From Cytophagales bacterium (GTDB lineage: Bacteria; Bacteroidota; Bacteroidia; Cytophagales; UBA9547), in the NCBI GenBank assembly GCA_013297755.1, contig JAAFIH010000031.1, positions 1 through 55,451 of the forward strand: a stretch of DNA of 55,451 nucleotides, in the 5' to 3' direction. The translations under genes were made by a program, and so were the position numbers. A model generated the notes under the pieces. The model did not search any database. It was given only the letters and a program-made list of their open reading frames with translations, and was not told where the DNA came from. How positions within the stretch are numbered: the first letter of the stretch is position 1; every line of letters starts with the position of its first letter. This document shows, piece by piece, positions 1-9,300 of this stretch.

Positions 1-108
1 CAGCTTTAAACTTAATTAATTGCATAACAGCATGAGACTCTAAGCATTGCTCCCTTGGGAGAAATGCGTCTATTTTAGTAATATTTTTATAAAATTAAAA
101 TAAATATC

Positions 109-369
109 TTAAATGCGTTTCCCCTGTATATAATCAGGTCTGTTTTCATTTCTCATTCCTGCATTTATTTTAGGATCACAATCTTCATTTGTTACAGCTG
201 TATAAGTATATGGTTTAATAAGAGGATTTTGTGGATATTCGTTATATACTGTTAGTTCACATTTACATTTTTCTTTATTACAAGAAAATAATAATGTAGT
301 TGCGAAAATTAATAAGATGTATTTTATTGATACACCTGTGTTGATTAAGATTAAGATTGACTTTTTCAT
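109..369 (-). CDS. Small lipoprotein of unknown function
   Basis: I do not recognise the family. The 86-residue protein starts with a Lys-rich n-region and a hydrophobic stretch ending in LLFSC, which reads as a lipobox (Cys near residue 30), so it is probably an outer or inner membrane lipoprotein. The frame is open further upstream to 510, but that extension reads through an intergenic hairpin repeat and C-rich repeats, so I start at the ATG complementary to 367-369. The mature part is short, has two early Cys residues (KCKCEL) and ends naturally. It resembles, in type only, the other small lipoprotein at 3100. Membrane location is inferred; the function is unknown. Confidence 0.55.
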   Translation of the reverse strand: MKKSILILINTGVSIKYILLIFATTLLFSCNKEKCKCELTVYNEYPQNPLIKPYTYTAVTNEDCDPKINAGMRNENRPDYIQGKRI

Positions 370-419
370 TTTATAATATTTAGGATTCAAAAATCTATCT
401 AATTTTGATAGCCACCAAA

Positions 420-439
420 TCTGTGCAAGGTTGCAGAGA
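420..439. repeat. Hairpin repeat TCT(G)TGCAAGG-TTGCAGAGA, copy 1
   Basis: An imperfect hairpin whose core CTGCAAGGTTGCAG recurs as a perfect hairpin at 3029-3050. It lies upstream of the small lipoprotein gene at 109-369. It could be a dispersed REP-like unit or a transcription stop; no T-tract follows. Confidence 0.45.
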
Positions 440-498
440 GTTTGCCAAGTTAGTTTTGCAAAAAATGTACGAATGAAAGGCCCCCAAACCACCTGAAT

Positions 499-527
499 GA
501 AAGCCCCCAAACCCCCGAAGAGGGCTT
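499..527. repeat. C-rich palindromic unit, copy 1
   Basis: Reads GAAAGCCCCCAAACCCCCGA followed by a G-run and CTT, so the ends AAGCCC and GGGCTT can pair. Related units lie at 760-784 and 1564-1592. A short related stretch (GGCCCCCAAACC) sits just before it at 479-490. Confidence 0.55.
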
Positions 528-618
528 AAAAGCGATTTTTTTTTTATTTTTTAGGCTTACGCCTGTTTATTTCTACCAACCTACTATTCTACCAATATCA
601 CGCTAAAAAGGCGAGTTC

Positions 619-668
619 CTACCAACCTACCATTCTACCATTCTACCATTCTACCAACCTACTATTCT
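619..668. repeat. Octanucleotide tandem array (CTACCATT/CTACCAAC)
   Basis: About six 8-bp units of the form CTACCATT or CTACCAAC run in tandem, and three more related units lie just upstream (572-596). It is non-coding and lies among other dispersed repeats. Confidence 0.6.
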
Positions 669-673
669 CAAAT

Positions 674-753
674 GCCCCACCCCCTGCCCCCTCATCCCAT
701 AGGGAGGGGGAAAATAGGATTTTTTTATTTTTTAATGCAAACGCATTTATAAA
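674..753. repeat. 80-bp GC-rich dispersed repeat, copy 1
   Basis: This block starts GCCCCACCCCCTGCCCCCTC and continues through CCCATAGGGAGGGGGA, an A/T run and a short AATGC..ACGCATT hairpin. A nearly identical block of equal length lies at 20388-20467, about 19.7 kb away in the nitrate locus. The GC-rich half is strikingly unlike the AT-rich surroundings. Confidence 0.7.
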
Positions 754-759
754 GCTACT

Positions 760-784
760 GAAAGCCCCCAAACCCCCGAAGGGG
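760..784. repeat. C-rich palindromic unit, copy 2
   Basis: GAAAGCCCCCAAACCCCCGA followed by AGGGG. It matches the units at 499 and 1564, but the closing GGGCTT arm is partly lost. Confidence 0.5.
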
Positions 785-981
785 AAATTGCGATATTAGC
801 AATTTTATTTAAGCCACAATTGTACGAATGTTTATTTCAATAAATTTATTTCAAACCGAAAAATAAAAATTACATTCCTATAATTTTTCTCCCACTTGGG
901 GAGAAATTAAAAGAGGGGTATAAAATAAGAAATATAATATTTGTTTTTCGGTTTAATTTAATTTGCAAATTTTATCAAAAA

Positions 982-1245
982 TTAAAAAAATAGTGTTAAA
1001 ATTTTTTCTTTTAAAACTACACCTATAAAAATAACCTCGCTATTTCTAAGTTGATACCCAACAAAATATTCATCTATTTCTATTGTAAAAAGATAGGGAA
1101 ATCCTGTAATAGATCTTGCATTAAAATCATCCATGGTAGTGGCTATTTTAATATTATTAACGAGTTCTTTAATTTTTGTTTGTGTACTTTTGGGTAATTG
1201 AAGTGCTTGATTAGCAAAACCTTCTTCAAATTTCAATACCATCAA
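982..1245 (-). CDS. RelE/ParE-type toxin of a TA pair
   Basis: The 87-residue protein has the size and pattern of RelE/ParE-superfamily toxins: an N-terminal helical pair (about residues 5-45) followed by beta strands with the pattern FTIEIDEYFVGYQLRNSEV and IFIGVVLKEK near the C-terminus. Family members are mRNA interferases or gyrase poisons; which one applies here cannot be told. Its start overlaps the stop of the upstream 67-aa gene by 4 bp (ATGA type), the usual translational coupling of antitoxin and toxin. The second Met (residue 2) is an equally possible start. Confidence 0.7.
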   Translation of the reverse strand: MMVLKFEEGFANQALQLPKSTQTKIKELVNNIKIATTMDDFNARSITGFPYLFTIEIDEYFVGYQLRNSEVIFIGVVLKEKILTLFF

Positions 1246-1445
1246 CCAAGTTTTTGTAAAAATATCTCGGCTTCGATTTCTGTCAGTAGATTGGTGTCTT
1301 TTCTGTCAAGAAAATAGGCTGCAATTTTATCGTCTTCTAACTTTTTTATGTTTAAAAATTCGCATTTTATTTGCCAGGTCTCTGCCAAAGCTATTAGTAC
1401 ATCCTCTTGGGCTTTGCTTTGTGGTTGAACTATTAGAGTACTCAT
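1242..1445 (-). CDS. Antitoxin partner of the RelE-like toxin
   Basis: A 67-residue acidic protein directly upstream of, and overlapping by 4 bp, the RelE-like toxin. It begins MSTLIVQPQSKAQEDVLIAL, a short strand then a helix, as in many small Bacteroidota antitoxins, and the rest (residues 20-67) would wrap the toxin. No clear DNA-binding motif is visible. The assignment rests mainly on position, size and coupling; sequence alone would be weak. Confidence 0.65.
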   Translation of the reverse strand: MSTLIVQPQSKAQEDVLIALAETWQIKCEFLNIKKLEDDKIAAYFLDRKDTNLLTEIEAEIFLQKLG

Positions 1446-1563
1446 GGTGCTATATTTTATATAAATTTAAACATAATACTCAAAATAACAAAAATTATTT
1501 TATTGTTGCCACGAATGCACGAATGATTTTCTACGAATCTATTTTCGCCACGAATGCACAAAT

Positions 1564-1592
1564 GAAAGCCCCCAATCCCCCGAAGGGGGCTT
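1564..1592. repeat. C-rich palindromic unit, copy 3
   Basis: The best-preserved unit: AAGCCCCC and GGGGGCTT arms can form an 8-bp stem. Just upstream a short phrase GCCACGAATGCACGAATGA occurs at 1508 and again with one change at 1547. Together with the MITE at 1675 this fills the roughly 300-bp gap between the TA pair and the next gene. Confidence 0.55.
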
Positions 1593-1674
1593 AGCTAACG
1601 CAATTTTAAAGCAATGAATGCACCACTGAAATAAACCATCTTGTATTTTACGAATAATATTACATTTTATTAAT

Positions 1675-1765
1675 AAATGTCGTTTACTTAAGAATCAGAT
1701 TATCTTTCTCCTTTGGAGAAAGACTAAGATAGAGGCGTTAAAAATTGCTTAAGTAAACGACATTG
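1675..1765. mobile_element. MITE family 1, copy 1 (91 bp)
   Basis: Perfect 17-bp terminal inverted repeats AATGTCGTTTACTTAAG and CTTAAGTAAACGACATT bound an 89-bp core with a central CTTTCTCC/GGAGAAAG hairpin. Flanking 10-mers TTTTATTAAT (1665-1674) and TTTTATTTAT (1766-1775) match 9/10 and look like a target duplication. Three sister copies are at 2724, 27243 and 38142. It has no coding capacity, so it would need a transposase supplied in trans. Confidence 0.85.
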
Positions 1766-2078
1766 TTTTATTTATTTGAATTTTCAAATAAATGATGTAG
1801 CCTAATAACACAAAAAGTAATAAAGGGTATATAAATATGAAAACTATAAAATTAATTTCTTCATACGTAATATGCAAAATAGCTGCCATATCATGTAGTG
1901 CATACACACATTTATAAAACAAATCATTAATTGATTTTCCAGTAAACAAAGGTTTAAAAAACAAATAAGTTAATTTTAATAATTTATCAAAACTTACAAT
2001 TTTTAAAAACTCAATAATTACAAAAATGATAATAGCATACAATACTAACTTACCAAAAACTTTAAAATACATAACCAT
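1749..2078 (-). CDS. Small membrane protein of unknown function
   Basis: The 109-residue protein has two strong hydrophobic segments, about residues 11-28 (LYAIIIFVIIEFLKIVSF) and 82-101 (FIFIYPLLLFVLLGYIIYLK), with a helical linker. I do not recognise a family. Its stop codon lies inside the terminal repeat of the MITE at 1675-1765, so the last residues were set by the insertion and the ancestral C-terminus may have been longer. The first and third codons are both ATG. Confidence 0.5.
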   Translation of the reverse strand: MVMYFKVFGKLVLYAIIIFVIIEFLKIVSFDKLLKLTYLFFKPLFTGKSINDLFYKCVYALHDMAAILHITYEEINFIVFIFIYPLLLFVLLGYIIYLKIQINKTMSFT

Positions 2079-2200
2079 AATTTAACAGATTTAAAATAAA
2101 ACAACAATACTTTTATATGTTTCTGCCTAGTGAGGTATTTTCGGTTCACAGCCAAACTTTTTGCGTGAAGTTTTGTCGCCTCACAGGGCTCAAAACATAA

Positions 2201-2695
2201 TTATTTAGTTCTCAATACCACAAACCAATTTTGATTTACATCATCATAACTAATGCCTACGCCAATTTTAGTATCTGATTTATGACATTCTTTTACATTC
2301 ATCATGTGTAAACGGTGTCCATCTCCTTTGTATCCATGTTCTTCTATCCAATATTTTACACATTCACTAGGATTACCCACCCAAGCCAAAGATTCATTAC
2401 AAATAACTTTATCTGAAGAGTGGACAAGAAAATAATTGTAATTTTTAATTTTTTTACTCCTTTTTAGTAAATAATCAGCATATTCTTGTGATTCTTTGGC
2501 CAGTTTTTTATCATATTTTAGCATTTTTTCAGATGCTTCAAATTGGCAAATATCAAAATCGTACCTATGTGCATATTTACATGGATTGGTGCGAACTTCT
2601 GTAAGTTCGTAAATAATATTGTTGATTCTATAATCTGTGGTTTGACCTAAAACTTGGATTGAAATAAGTAAGATTGCAAATAAAATAGTTTTCAT
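2201..2695 (-). CDS. Exported CAP/SCP-domain protein
   Basis: Residues 1-17 form a signal peptide ending VLGQ. The rest fits the CAP (SCP/PR-1) fold: a conserved His-Ser (FLVHSS), an acidic ESLAW in place of the usual ENLA, then GDGHRLHMMN and IGVGISYD with a Trp near the end, matching the family's H..E..GH(R)..(M)N..IG(V)G order. Family members are secreted proteins of varied function. It lies alone between two repeat-rich gaps; the region before it (2696-3099) is non-coding and contains the nested MITEs. Only the fold is confident; the role is not known. Confidence 0.7.
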   Translation of the reverse strand: MKTILFAILLISIQVLGQTTDYRINNIIYELTEVRTNPCKYAHRYDFDICQFEASEKMLKYDKKLAKESQEYADYLLKRSKKIKNYNYFLVHSSDKVICNESLAWVGNPSECVKYWIEEHGYKGDGHRLHMMNVKECHKSDTKIGVGISYDDVNQNWFVVLRTK

Positions 2696-2723
2696 AACTG
2701 TAAATAATGAAGTGATTGATTAA

Positions 2724-2936
2724 TAATGTCGTTTACTTAAGGGAACTTCTAAAAACCCATAATTTAATTTCAAAAACCCCACCCAAACCAATTTCTGTTA
2801 CGATGCCACAGAATCCAAGAAGGAGGGCTTTATAGGAATTAGGGTTTTTAGAAGTACCCTTAAGCATTTTTATTGCCTCTATCTAAGTCTTTGTTCAATA
2901 GAGTAAGTAAAACGGATTCTTGAGTAAACGACATTA
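2724..2936. mobile_element. MITE family 1, copy 2, interrupted by another element
   Basis: The outer ends AATGTCGTTTACTTAA and GAGTAAACGACATT match family 1, and the interior (GCCTCTATCTAAGTCTTT) matches the family in reverse orientation relative to copy 1. Removing the nested 119-bp element and one TTAA leaves about 90 bp, the family length. Flanking 10-mers (2714-2723 and 2937-2946) agree at 7/10, consistent with an older insertion. Confidence 0.8.
2741..2859. mobile_element. MITE family 2, copy 1 (119 bp), nested
   Basis: The terminal inverted repeats GGGAACTTCTAAAAACCC and GGGTTTTTAGAAGTACCC differ at one position. The element sits inside a family 1 element and is flanked on both sides by TTAA (2737-2740 and 2860-2863), a clean target duplication. 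A diverged sister of exactly the same length lies at 50990-51108. Confidence 0.85.
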
Positions 2937-3028
2937 GGTTGTTTAGTAATATTTGAATAATAACGAGCCACTATGGCGAACCTTAAATTTTATATTTCTT
3001 ACATACGCTACTTTTTGAGACTGGTTCA

Positions 3029-3050
3029 TTCTCTGCAAGGTTGCAGAGAA
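3029..3050. repeat. Perfect hairpin repeat, copy 2
   Basis: TTCTCTGCAA-GG-TTGCAGAGAA is a perfect 10-bp stem 50 bp upstream of the lipoprotein gene at 3100. Its core recurs at 420-439. It may be a leader hairpin or a dispersed palindromic unit. Confidence 0.55.
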
Positions 3051-3099
3051 TTGGTAGGTATATAAAAACCTATTACGTTTGAAAAAAAAAATATAAATC

Positions 3100-3588
3100 A
3101 TGAAAAAGACAATTATAGTAGCTGCAGCTTTGGTAGCAATGATGGGGTGTGGAAAGCAAACACCAACGCCACAAGGAAGTATAACAACTTATCCTAGAAA
3201 AACAAAAGGAAATATTGAATTTTATATTGGTTGGGAAAGACAACTTACAAACTGTGTTGCTTCTTCTCAGAACCAATTTTCAGTTATTGGCTATTTTACA
3301 AAAGATTCTAGTAAACTAGAAAATGGGCCATATTTTGACACAAAAGATTTTTCAAGTTCTAATGATTATAGGTACTATGGCACTGATATAGAAGAGGGAT
3401 TTTTGTATTATAGGATTAGAAAATATCATTATAACAACTGTTTACCAAAATATAGCAATAATCCTATAATACCTTTAGAAAGAGATAATAGAGGAAAAAT
3501 TTTAATAGAAGGAGGTATGCAAAAAACAATACGCTATTCGTTTGATCGTGACAGTATTACTTCCATAGAAATCAAAGAATATAACTAA
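3100..3588 (+). CDS. Lipoprotein of unknown function
   Basis: The 162-residue protein opens MKKTIIVAAALVAMMGC, a clear lipoprotein signal with Cys17. The mature part is rich in Tyr, Asn and Ser and looks like a small beta-rich periplasmic or surface domain; I do not recognise a family. Its TAA stop (3586-3588) is the first triplet of the 123-bp repeated control block that precedes the PLD gene, so the block was joined right at the gene end. It is probably not part of the downstream operon. Confidence 0.6.
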   Translation: MKKTIIVAAALVAMMGCGKQTPTPQGSITTYPRKTKGNIEFYIGWERQLTNCVASSQNQFSVIGYFTKDSSKLENGPYFDTKDFSSSNDYRYYGTDIEEGFLYYRIRKYHYNNCLPKYSNNPIIPLERDNRGKILIEGGMQKTIRYSFDRDSITSIEIKEYN

Positions 3589-3708
3589 ATATTACATGCC
3601 TACTCCCACCATCTTTTGTGTTTTGGTAATATTGTCAAAGCACAAAAGATTTTTATTTTTGTAATAATTTAATTTTTTATTTTTATAATTGTGGATTAAT
3701 AAATTTTT
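3586..3708 (+). promoter_or_regulatory. Duplicated control block, copy 1 (PLD operon)
   Basis: A 123-bp block repeated with the same length at 6213-6335. It contains a 40-bp inverted repeat (3611-3650), here with three or four mismatched pairs, directly followed by a Bacteroidota -7 element TATTTTTG (3654-3661); a TTG at 3632-3634 gives 19-bp spacing to a -33 element inside the palindrome. That layout fits a repressor covering the promoter. The PLD gene starts 30 bp after the block. Confidence 0.75.
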
Positions 3709-3738
3709 AGGGAAAAATGTTTGTATAAAAATTATTAA

Positions 3739-5010
3739 ATGACTGAAATTAAGGCACATCTTACAAATATAAAAGAACAAATAGAAACAGAACTGCTCAA
3801 AGCAAAGCAAAGTATTTTAGTGGCTTCTGCATATTTTAAAGATGAAGAACTGGCTAATTTATTAATTCAAAAAGCAAAATCTGGTTTGTCAGTAGATTTG
3901 ATTATTTCTGATAGTAAAAAAGTAAATGACGACAGAAACCCTGTTGATTTTGATGCTATCATAAAAGCTGGCATCAATTTTTATCGATTGGGTGAAGAAA
4001 AGTCAAATATCATGCACCATAAATTTTGTATTATTGATTCAGAAACGGTCATTACAGGATCTTATAATTGGACACATGGAGCAAAAGGCAACGAGGAGAA
4101 TATTGTCATTTTTAAGGATAAAACAATTGCAGAACAGTATCAAACAAGATATTATGAATTACGAGCCTTAAAGCCTACTTTTAATTCAGAAACTTTAGAA
4201 ATAGATGTAAACATACATGCAAAAAACACTCTTGTAAGAAAAAACGAATTATTTAAAATAGATTGGGCAACACAAAATGCAAACTTGGTTACTATCAATG
4301 GTGTTGAAAAAAACTTGTCTGATACAGATTATTTTACAATAACTGAAGATACCATTTTTGTACTTGAAGCCAAAAATACAGAAACAGATAGACAGAAATC
4401 AAAATCAATACTTATACGAGTAGTAAAGCCAATAAATATCACATTTGAAATTGAAAATGAATTTATAATTCGATCCCAATCTACAACTTTGCGATGGAAA
4501 GTAGAAAATGCTGAAAGTATTGAAATTTTACCAACTGTTGGTATAGTAGACAACGATGGTAAGCGAAAAATAAATCCATCAGAATCAACCGTTTACAGAT
4601 TGGTTGCTACTGATAAATTAAACGAAATAACTGAAAAACAAATACTCATAAATGTATATCCTACGCCTGTTATTGAGCATTTAATCATACCATCGCCCAC
4701 TGATATAAGAATAGAAGCCGTTTTTGAAACACTTTCGCACACAATACCAAGTACGCTTAATTTGTCAAACATCAAACATCAAAACTTTGATTTTCCAAGA
4801 CTTCTACATATTAATACAAACAATACAAACACAAAACCAACTGTAAAGCAAGTAAGTGAAATTCTCAAAGTACATACAAACGATTTGTATAGATCAATAG
4901 GTGAAGTAGAAAACCTAAAAATGCGTCTCTTTGATTGGCTTGAAAAAATATTTAATAACAACCCTAAAATGACTGAAATAGTCAAAACAATACGTAAACA
5001 TTATGGATAA
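3739..5010 (+). CDS. PLD-like phosphodiesterase with Ig-like C-terminal region
   Basis: Residues 1-145 form a single phospholipase D-superfamily half with one HKD motif: His93, Lys95 and Asp100 in HHKFCIID, followed by GSYNWT (Ser108, Asn110). Single-HKD proteins usually act as dimers and are often nucleases, though phospholipase activity is possible. Residues 150-320 look like two beta-sandwich (Ig-like) repeats, and 330-423 is helical. There is no signal peptide, so it is probably cytoplasmic. It overlaps the DUF4407 gene by 8 bp and sits under the control block shared with the RecQ-like operon, suggesting a joint role, probably in DNA defence or processing (inference). Confidence 0.8.
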   Translation: MTEIKAHLTNIKEQIETELLKAKQSILVASAYFKDEELANLLIQKAKSGLSVDLIISDSKKVNDDRNPVDFDAIIKAGINFYRLGEEKSNIMHHKFCIIDSETVITGSYNWTHGAKGNEENIVIFKDKTIAEQYQTRYYELRALKPTFNSETLEIDVNIHAKNTLVRKNELFKIDWATQNANLVTINGVEKNLSDTDYFTITEDTIFVLEAKNTETDRQKSKSILIRVVKPINITFEIENEFIIRSQSTTLRWKVENAESIEILPTVGIVDNDGKRKINPSESTVYRLVATDKLNEITEKQILINVYPTPVIEHLIIPSPTDIRIEAVFETLSHTIPSTLNLSNIKHQNFDFPRLLHINTNNTNTKPTVKQVSEILKVHTNDLYRSIGEVENLKMRLFDWLEKIFNNNPKMTEIVKTIRKHYG

Positions 5011-6172
5011 TACAATACGCAATTTTTTTTGGTTTTGCTCTGGAGCCAATTTTTCGATTTTAAAAAGATGTCCAACAGATCATACAAAATTTGTCGGAAT
5101 AGGAGCAACAGTTTTTTTTACAGGTTTATTTGCAAGCATTTCTAGTGGGTATGCGTTGTATTTTGTATTTAATGACATTGTAGAAATAAAACAAAGACTG
5201 GGATTAGCCATTTTTTTTGGTATATGTTGGGGTGCTATGATTTTTAACTTAGATCGCTATATTGTTTGTAGCATGAAAAAACATAATAGCAGGTTAAAAG
5301 AATTCTGGATTGCATTACCAAGGTTGATTTTTGCCTTTTTAATAGCTATGGTTATGTCAAAACCATTAGAATTGCAAGTATTTCATACGTCTATTGAATA
5401 CAAATTAGGAGATATGGAACAACTAGAAAGGCGAAAAATAGAAGTATCAAAAGAAAGTAGATATTTAAAGCAAATGAATGAATTAGTTGCTGAAATTGAA
5501 ACATTACAAAATGCTATTGATATAAAAAAAAATAATTTTGATAATTTAATAGCTTCAGCTAATTGCGAGGCTGATGGTACTTGTGGTTCTATGATTAGAG
5601 GTAAAAAAGGGTTGTATTTAATAAAAAAAGCTGCAGCTGATAAAGCTAATTTGGATTATGAATACACTAAAAATAAAAATCAACCACAAATTGACTCAAA
5701 AAATATTAAATTAGATAGCGTTAGGGAGCTATTGGAAAAAGAAAAAAGAAAAATTAAATTTGGATCTTATGATGGATTTGATAAACGATTAGCTGCTTTG
5801 GGTAGTGTTTCAGACGAAAACGAATCTATAAGATTAGCAAGTATGTTTTTGATGTTATTGTTTATGGCTTTGGAAATGTCGCCTATTTTTGTAAAGTTAT
5901 TTTCACCTAAAAGTGCTTATGATGATTTGTTGGAACTAAAAGAACATAACCATGAAATATATAAAATCGAAAAAATGTCTAAAATAAATCAAGCTACAAA
6001 TGAAAGGTTGCAAATAGTGTTGGAATCAAGCAATAATAAAATAAGAACAGAACTAGATGGTAATACAGATTTGATGAAAAGTATAATAGCAGCAGAACAA
6101 GAAATAGCCCAAGTTCAAATAAATCAATGGAAAGAAAATGAAATAGAAAAGATTAAAAATAAGACTTCATAA
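5003..6172 (+). CDS. DUF4407 family membrane protein
   Basis: The 389-residue protein matches DUF4407 in layout: the opening FWFCSGANFSILKRCP, membrane segments at about 28-55, 69-90 and 100-122, a long charged coiled coil (about 130-260) containing Cys residues (ANCEADGTC), a fourth membrane segment near 280-303 and a second helical tail. The conserved NLDRYIV follows the second segment. The family has no settled biochemical role. Its ATG lies within the 3' end of the PLD gene (8-bp overlap), so the two are translationally coupled. It could anchor or sense for the PLD enzyme at the inner membrane (inference). Confidence 0.8.
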   Translation: MDNTIRNFFWFCSGANFSILKRCPTDHTKFVGIGATVFFTGLFASISSGYALYFVFNDIVEIKQRLGLAIFFGICWGAMIFNLDRYIVCSMKKHNSRLKEFWIALPRLIFAFLIAMVMSKPLELQVFHTSIEYKLGDMEQLERRKIEVSKESRYLKQMNELVAEIETLQNAIDIKKNNFDNLIASANCEADGTCGSMIRGKKGLYLIKKAAADKANLDYEYTKNKNQPQIDSKNIKLDSVRELLEKEKRKIKFGSYDGFDKRLAALGSVSDENESIRLASMFLMLLFMALEMSPIFVKLFSPKSAYDDLLELKEHNHEIYKIEKMSKINQATNERLQIVLESSNNKIRTELDGNTDLMKSIIAAEQEIAQVQINQWKENEIEKIKNKTS

Positions 6173-6212
6173 TCAAAATAAAAGAATATATATATATATG
6201 TAAATTTTGCTT

Positions 6213-6335
6213 TAAATATTACATCCCTATCCACACAATCTTTTGTGTTTTGGTAATATTACCAAAACACAAAAGATTTTTATTTTTGTAATAATTTAAT
6301 TTTTTATTTTTATAATTGTGGATTAATAAATTTTT
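6213..6335 (+). promoter_or_regulatory. Duplicated control block, copy 2 (helicase operon)
   Basis: Same 123-bp block as at 3586. Here the palindrome at 6238-6277 is perfect: ATCTTTTGTGTTTTGGTAAT followed by its exact reverse complement. The -7 element TATTTTTG is at 6281-6288, three bases after it. The GTG start of the helicase gene lies four bases after the block end, leaving a leader of only about 45 nt. Perfect symmetry over 40 bp next to a promoter suggests the operator of a dimeric or tetrameric repressor. Confidence 0.8.
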
Positions 6336-6338
6336 GAC

Positions 6339-9300
6339 GTGCAATTCAAAGCTGCTTATATTATAGATGAGTTAAACTTATTGTTAGAAAAAATAATAAG
6401 TAAGGATGTAATTTTTGATTTTTATAGTAGCAAAATAAATTTTAACATAACTGGATTGCCAGAAGTTTTAAATTTTTCAGATGCTACGCCATTATTAAAA
6501 ACTGCTTGGAATATTATTAATAGAGGAGAACCAACACGATCTTCATTAAAAATTGCAAATTTTATATTAGAAAAAAATCTTGGTAATTTATATTCAGGGC
6601 TTACAAGTGCAGGTTCTCTCATAAAATTTAATATTGATAATTCTTTTACCAAGGAAATTGATAATTCAACATTAACTGATTTATTAAAGAATTTTAATAT
6701 AAATCAAGAAAATATAGTTTATGAATCTGGCTTAGGTTGTTTTAAAATATATAGTACACTGAGTGAACTTATTAGTATTGCTCAAATTCAAAAAACAATT
6801 TTACTACTATTGCTACTAGAAAATACTTCTAATGATATAGCAATAAATATTTTAGGTGTAAATAATGAAATTTCTAATCTAATAATTGATGACCTAAATG
6901 AACTTTTCCAAAATTTAAACAATTTGATTCAATCAAATGAAAAAAAAATACCCAAATTACTAAAATCAAATTCTAAAACAGATATTTCAATATCTTACAA
7001 CTTAGATTGTGTTTGCAACTACAAAATTGACTCTTTTATTACACCTATTGAAAATATAAATGATTTTATACTTACAGATAGAAGGATTAAATACAAAAAT
7101 TTAGGTAAAACAAGGGTTGAAGTACAAAAAGAAATTAATGATATTGGCGAGGAAATAGAAAAAAATGTTCATTTTTTTGATTTTGATACCTCAGAATTAA
7201 AGGCATCGATGCTATATTTTTTGCAAAATATTTTTCGAAAAACAGGTTTTAGACCTGGCCAAGAAGCAATTATCGACAAAGCATTAATTGGTGTTGATGT
7301 CATTGGTTTGCTACCAACTGGTGGTGGTAAATCATTAACATATCAAATTTGTGCCATTTTGCATCCTGGGGTTACTATTGTAATAGACCCCATAAATTCA
7401 TTAATGAAAGACCAGTATGATAAATTGATAGAAAATGGCATTACTAAAATAGCCTTTATTAATTCATTTAAAAATAAAGAAGAAAAAGAACAAAGTATCA
7501 TTCATTTAAAAAATAGTAGGTATCTTTTAGTATTTATATCCCCTGAACGATTTCAGATTCAAGATTTTAGAAATTCGTTGTTGAGTTGCACAAACAATAA
7601 TATCCATTTTAGCTATGCAGTAATAGACGAAGCTCATTGTGTATCTGAATGGGGGCATGATTTCAGGCATGTTTACTTGAATTTAGGTGATAATATAAAT
7701 AACTATTGCAAATCTTATAAAATAAAAAAAGTTCCTTTAATAGCCCTTACTGCAACTGCTTCTTTTGATGTGCTAGCAGATGTTCAACGAGAATTAAAAA
7801 TGCCAGAAAATGCAGTTATCAGTTTGCCACCAAACGCTATTGATAGAAAAGAACTTAACTTTGAAATAATTGAAGCCAAAACAGGTGATGTTAATAGAAT
7901 TAAACAGTGGGAACGTGAAAAAAAAATAGGGGCTTTTAAATATCCTATTATAGACCAAATACTACAATCACTTCCTGATAAAATTAAAAAATTAGAAAGT
8001 AAAATTGGTATTATAAATCCAAACCCTTTGTTTTTTACTAAAAACATTGATAACTTATTTTTAAATGCTGGATTAATTTTCTGTCCTACAAAATCAGATA
8101 CTTTACACAATGGTGTTGTAAAATTATACAAAAATCTATCAGAAAATAAAGATTATTTAAAAATAGGTACTTTTATAGGAAATACAGATGATTATAATAC
8201 TGTTGAGAATATAACAATAACTGCTTTTGCCGATAAATCTTACGAAAATCAAGATGAATTTATAAAGAACAAAAGTAATTTAATGATTGCCACCAAAGCA
8301 TTTGGTATGGGAATAGACAAGCCAAATATTAGGTACACAATTCATTATACTTTTCCAAGTTCTGTTGAAAGTTTTTATCAAGAAGCAGGAAGAGCAGGTC
8401 GAGATAGAAGCCCCTCAATAAGTACAATAATATACGACAAAAACGATTTACAAAGTAATTTAGATTTTTTCAAAAATTCATTCAAAGGTATAGAACGAGA
8501 AACAGGGATTATAAATGAAATTCTAAATGAAGTAAAATATGAAGATTGTATTAATTTACAAATATTAAAAGCAATTGTAAAGGAAAAGTATCCAGAAGTA
8601 GAACAAATTAAATTTAATAATAGTAATTTCAGATACCTTTATGTTTATGGCAAATTTAACGCTAACCTTAATGATAGTATAAAAATTTGTTTACTTGACT
8701 TTCATCGTAATTTCACAAGTTATCCTAACTCAACTTCAAATTTTGACATAATTAAAGCAGAAGAAATACGTAAATACATAGAAGATTATTTAATTAAAGA
8801 ATGTAAAGAAAAAAACTATGCTGAATGGCTTAATATAAAATCATCGCCAGGTATAAAAACAATGATTGATTCTAATAAAGAAGAAAAATATTGCTTGTTG
8901 ATAAGTTTTAGTAATGATGTTTTTTCCGAAATAACACGTTTGATAATTAAAAGCGGATATACAAATTTTAAAGAAAATATTACTCGCCACGCTTACCAAT
9001 TTTCTCATAATGTAACAGATTATGTTGATAAATTAAAATATAGATATAAGCAAAGTACAGGAGCATTAGAAGAAGAATTAAATTTAAAAGAAGAAACACT
9101 AGAGTACATCCAAAACAACTATTTTAAAATAAGAGATTTTGCTGACACTCAAAGGATGATATACCGAATGAGTATTGTTGGCATAATTGACGACTACGAA
9201 ATTGATTTCAGTCGTAGAACTTTTACCGTATATTTTAAATCAAAAACTGAAAAAGAATATTTAAAATGTTTTGAAACATACTTACGCAGATATTTGGGAA

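Larger units (their letters stand above)
370..981. other. Repeat-rich intergenic region
   Basis: No gene is visible in this stretch. It holds a hairpin repeat (420-439), two C-rich palindromic units (499-527 and 760-784), an octanucleotide array (619-668) and an 80-bp GC-rich repeat (674-753). These are much more GC-rich than the rest of the window, and some have sister copies elsewhere in it (3029, 1564, 20388). It looks like an accumulation zone for dispersed intergenic repeats. Confidence 0.6.

Noticed and set aside
370-510. N-terminal extension of the lipoprotein at 109-369
   Set aside because: The extension translates a hairpin and C-rich repeats shared with other intergenic sites and would bury the lipoprotein signal.
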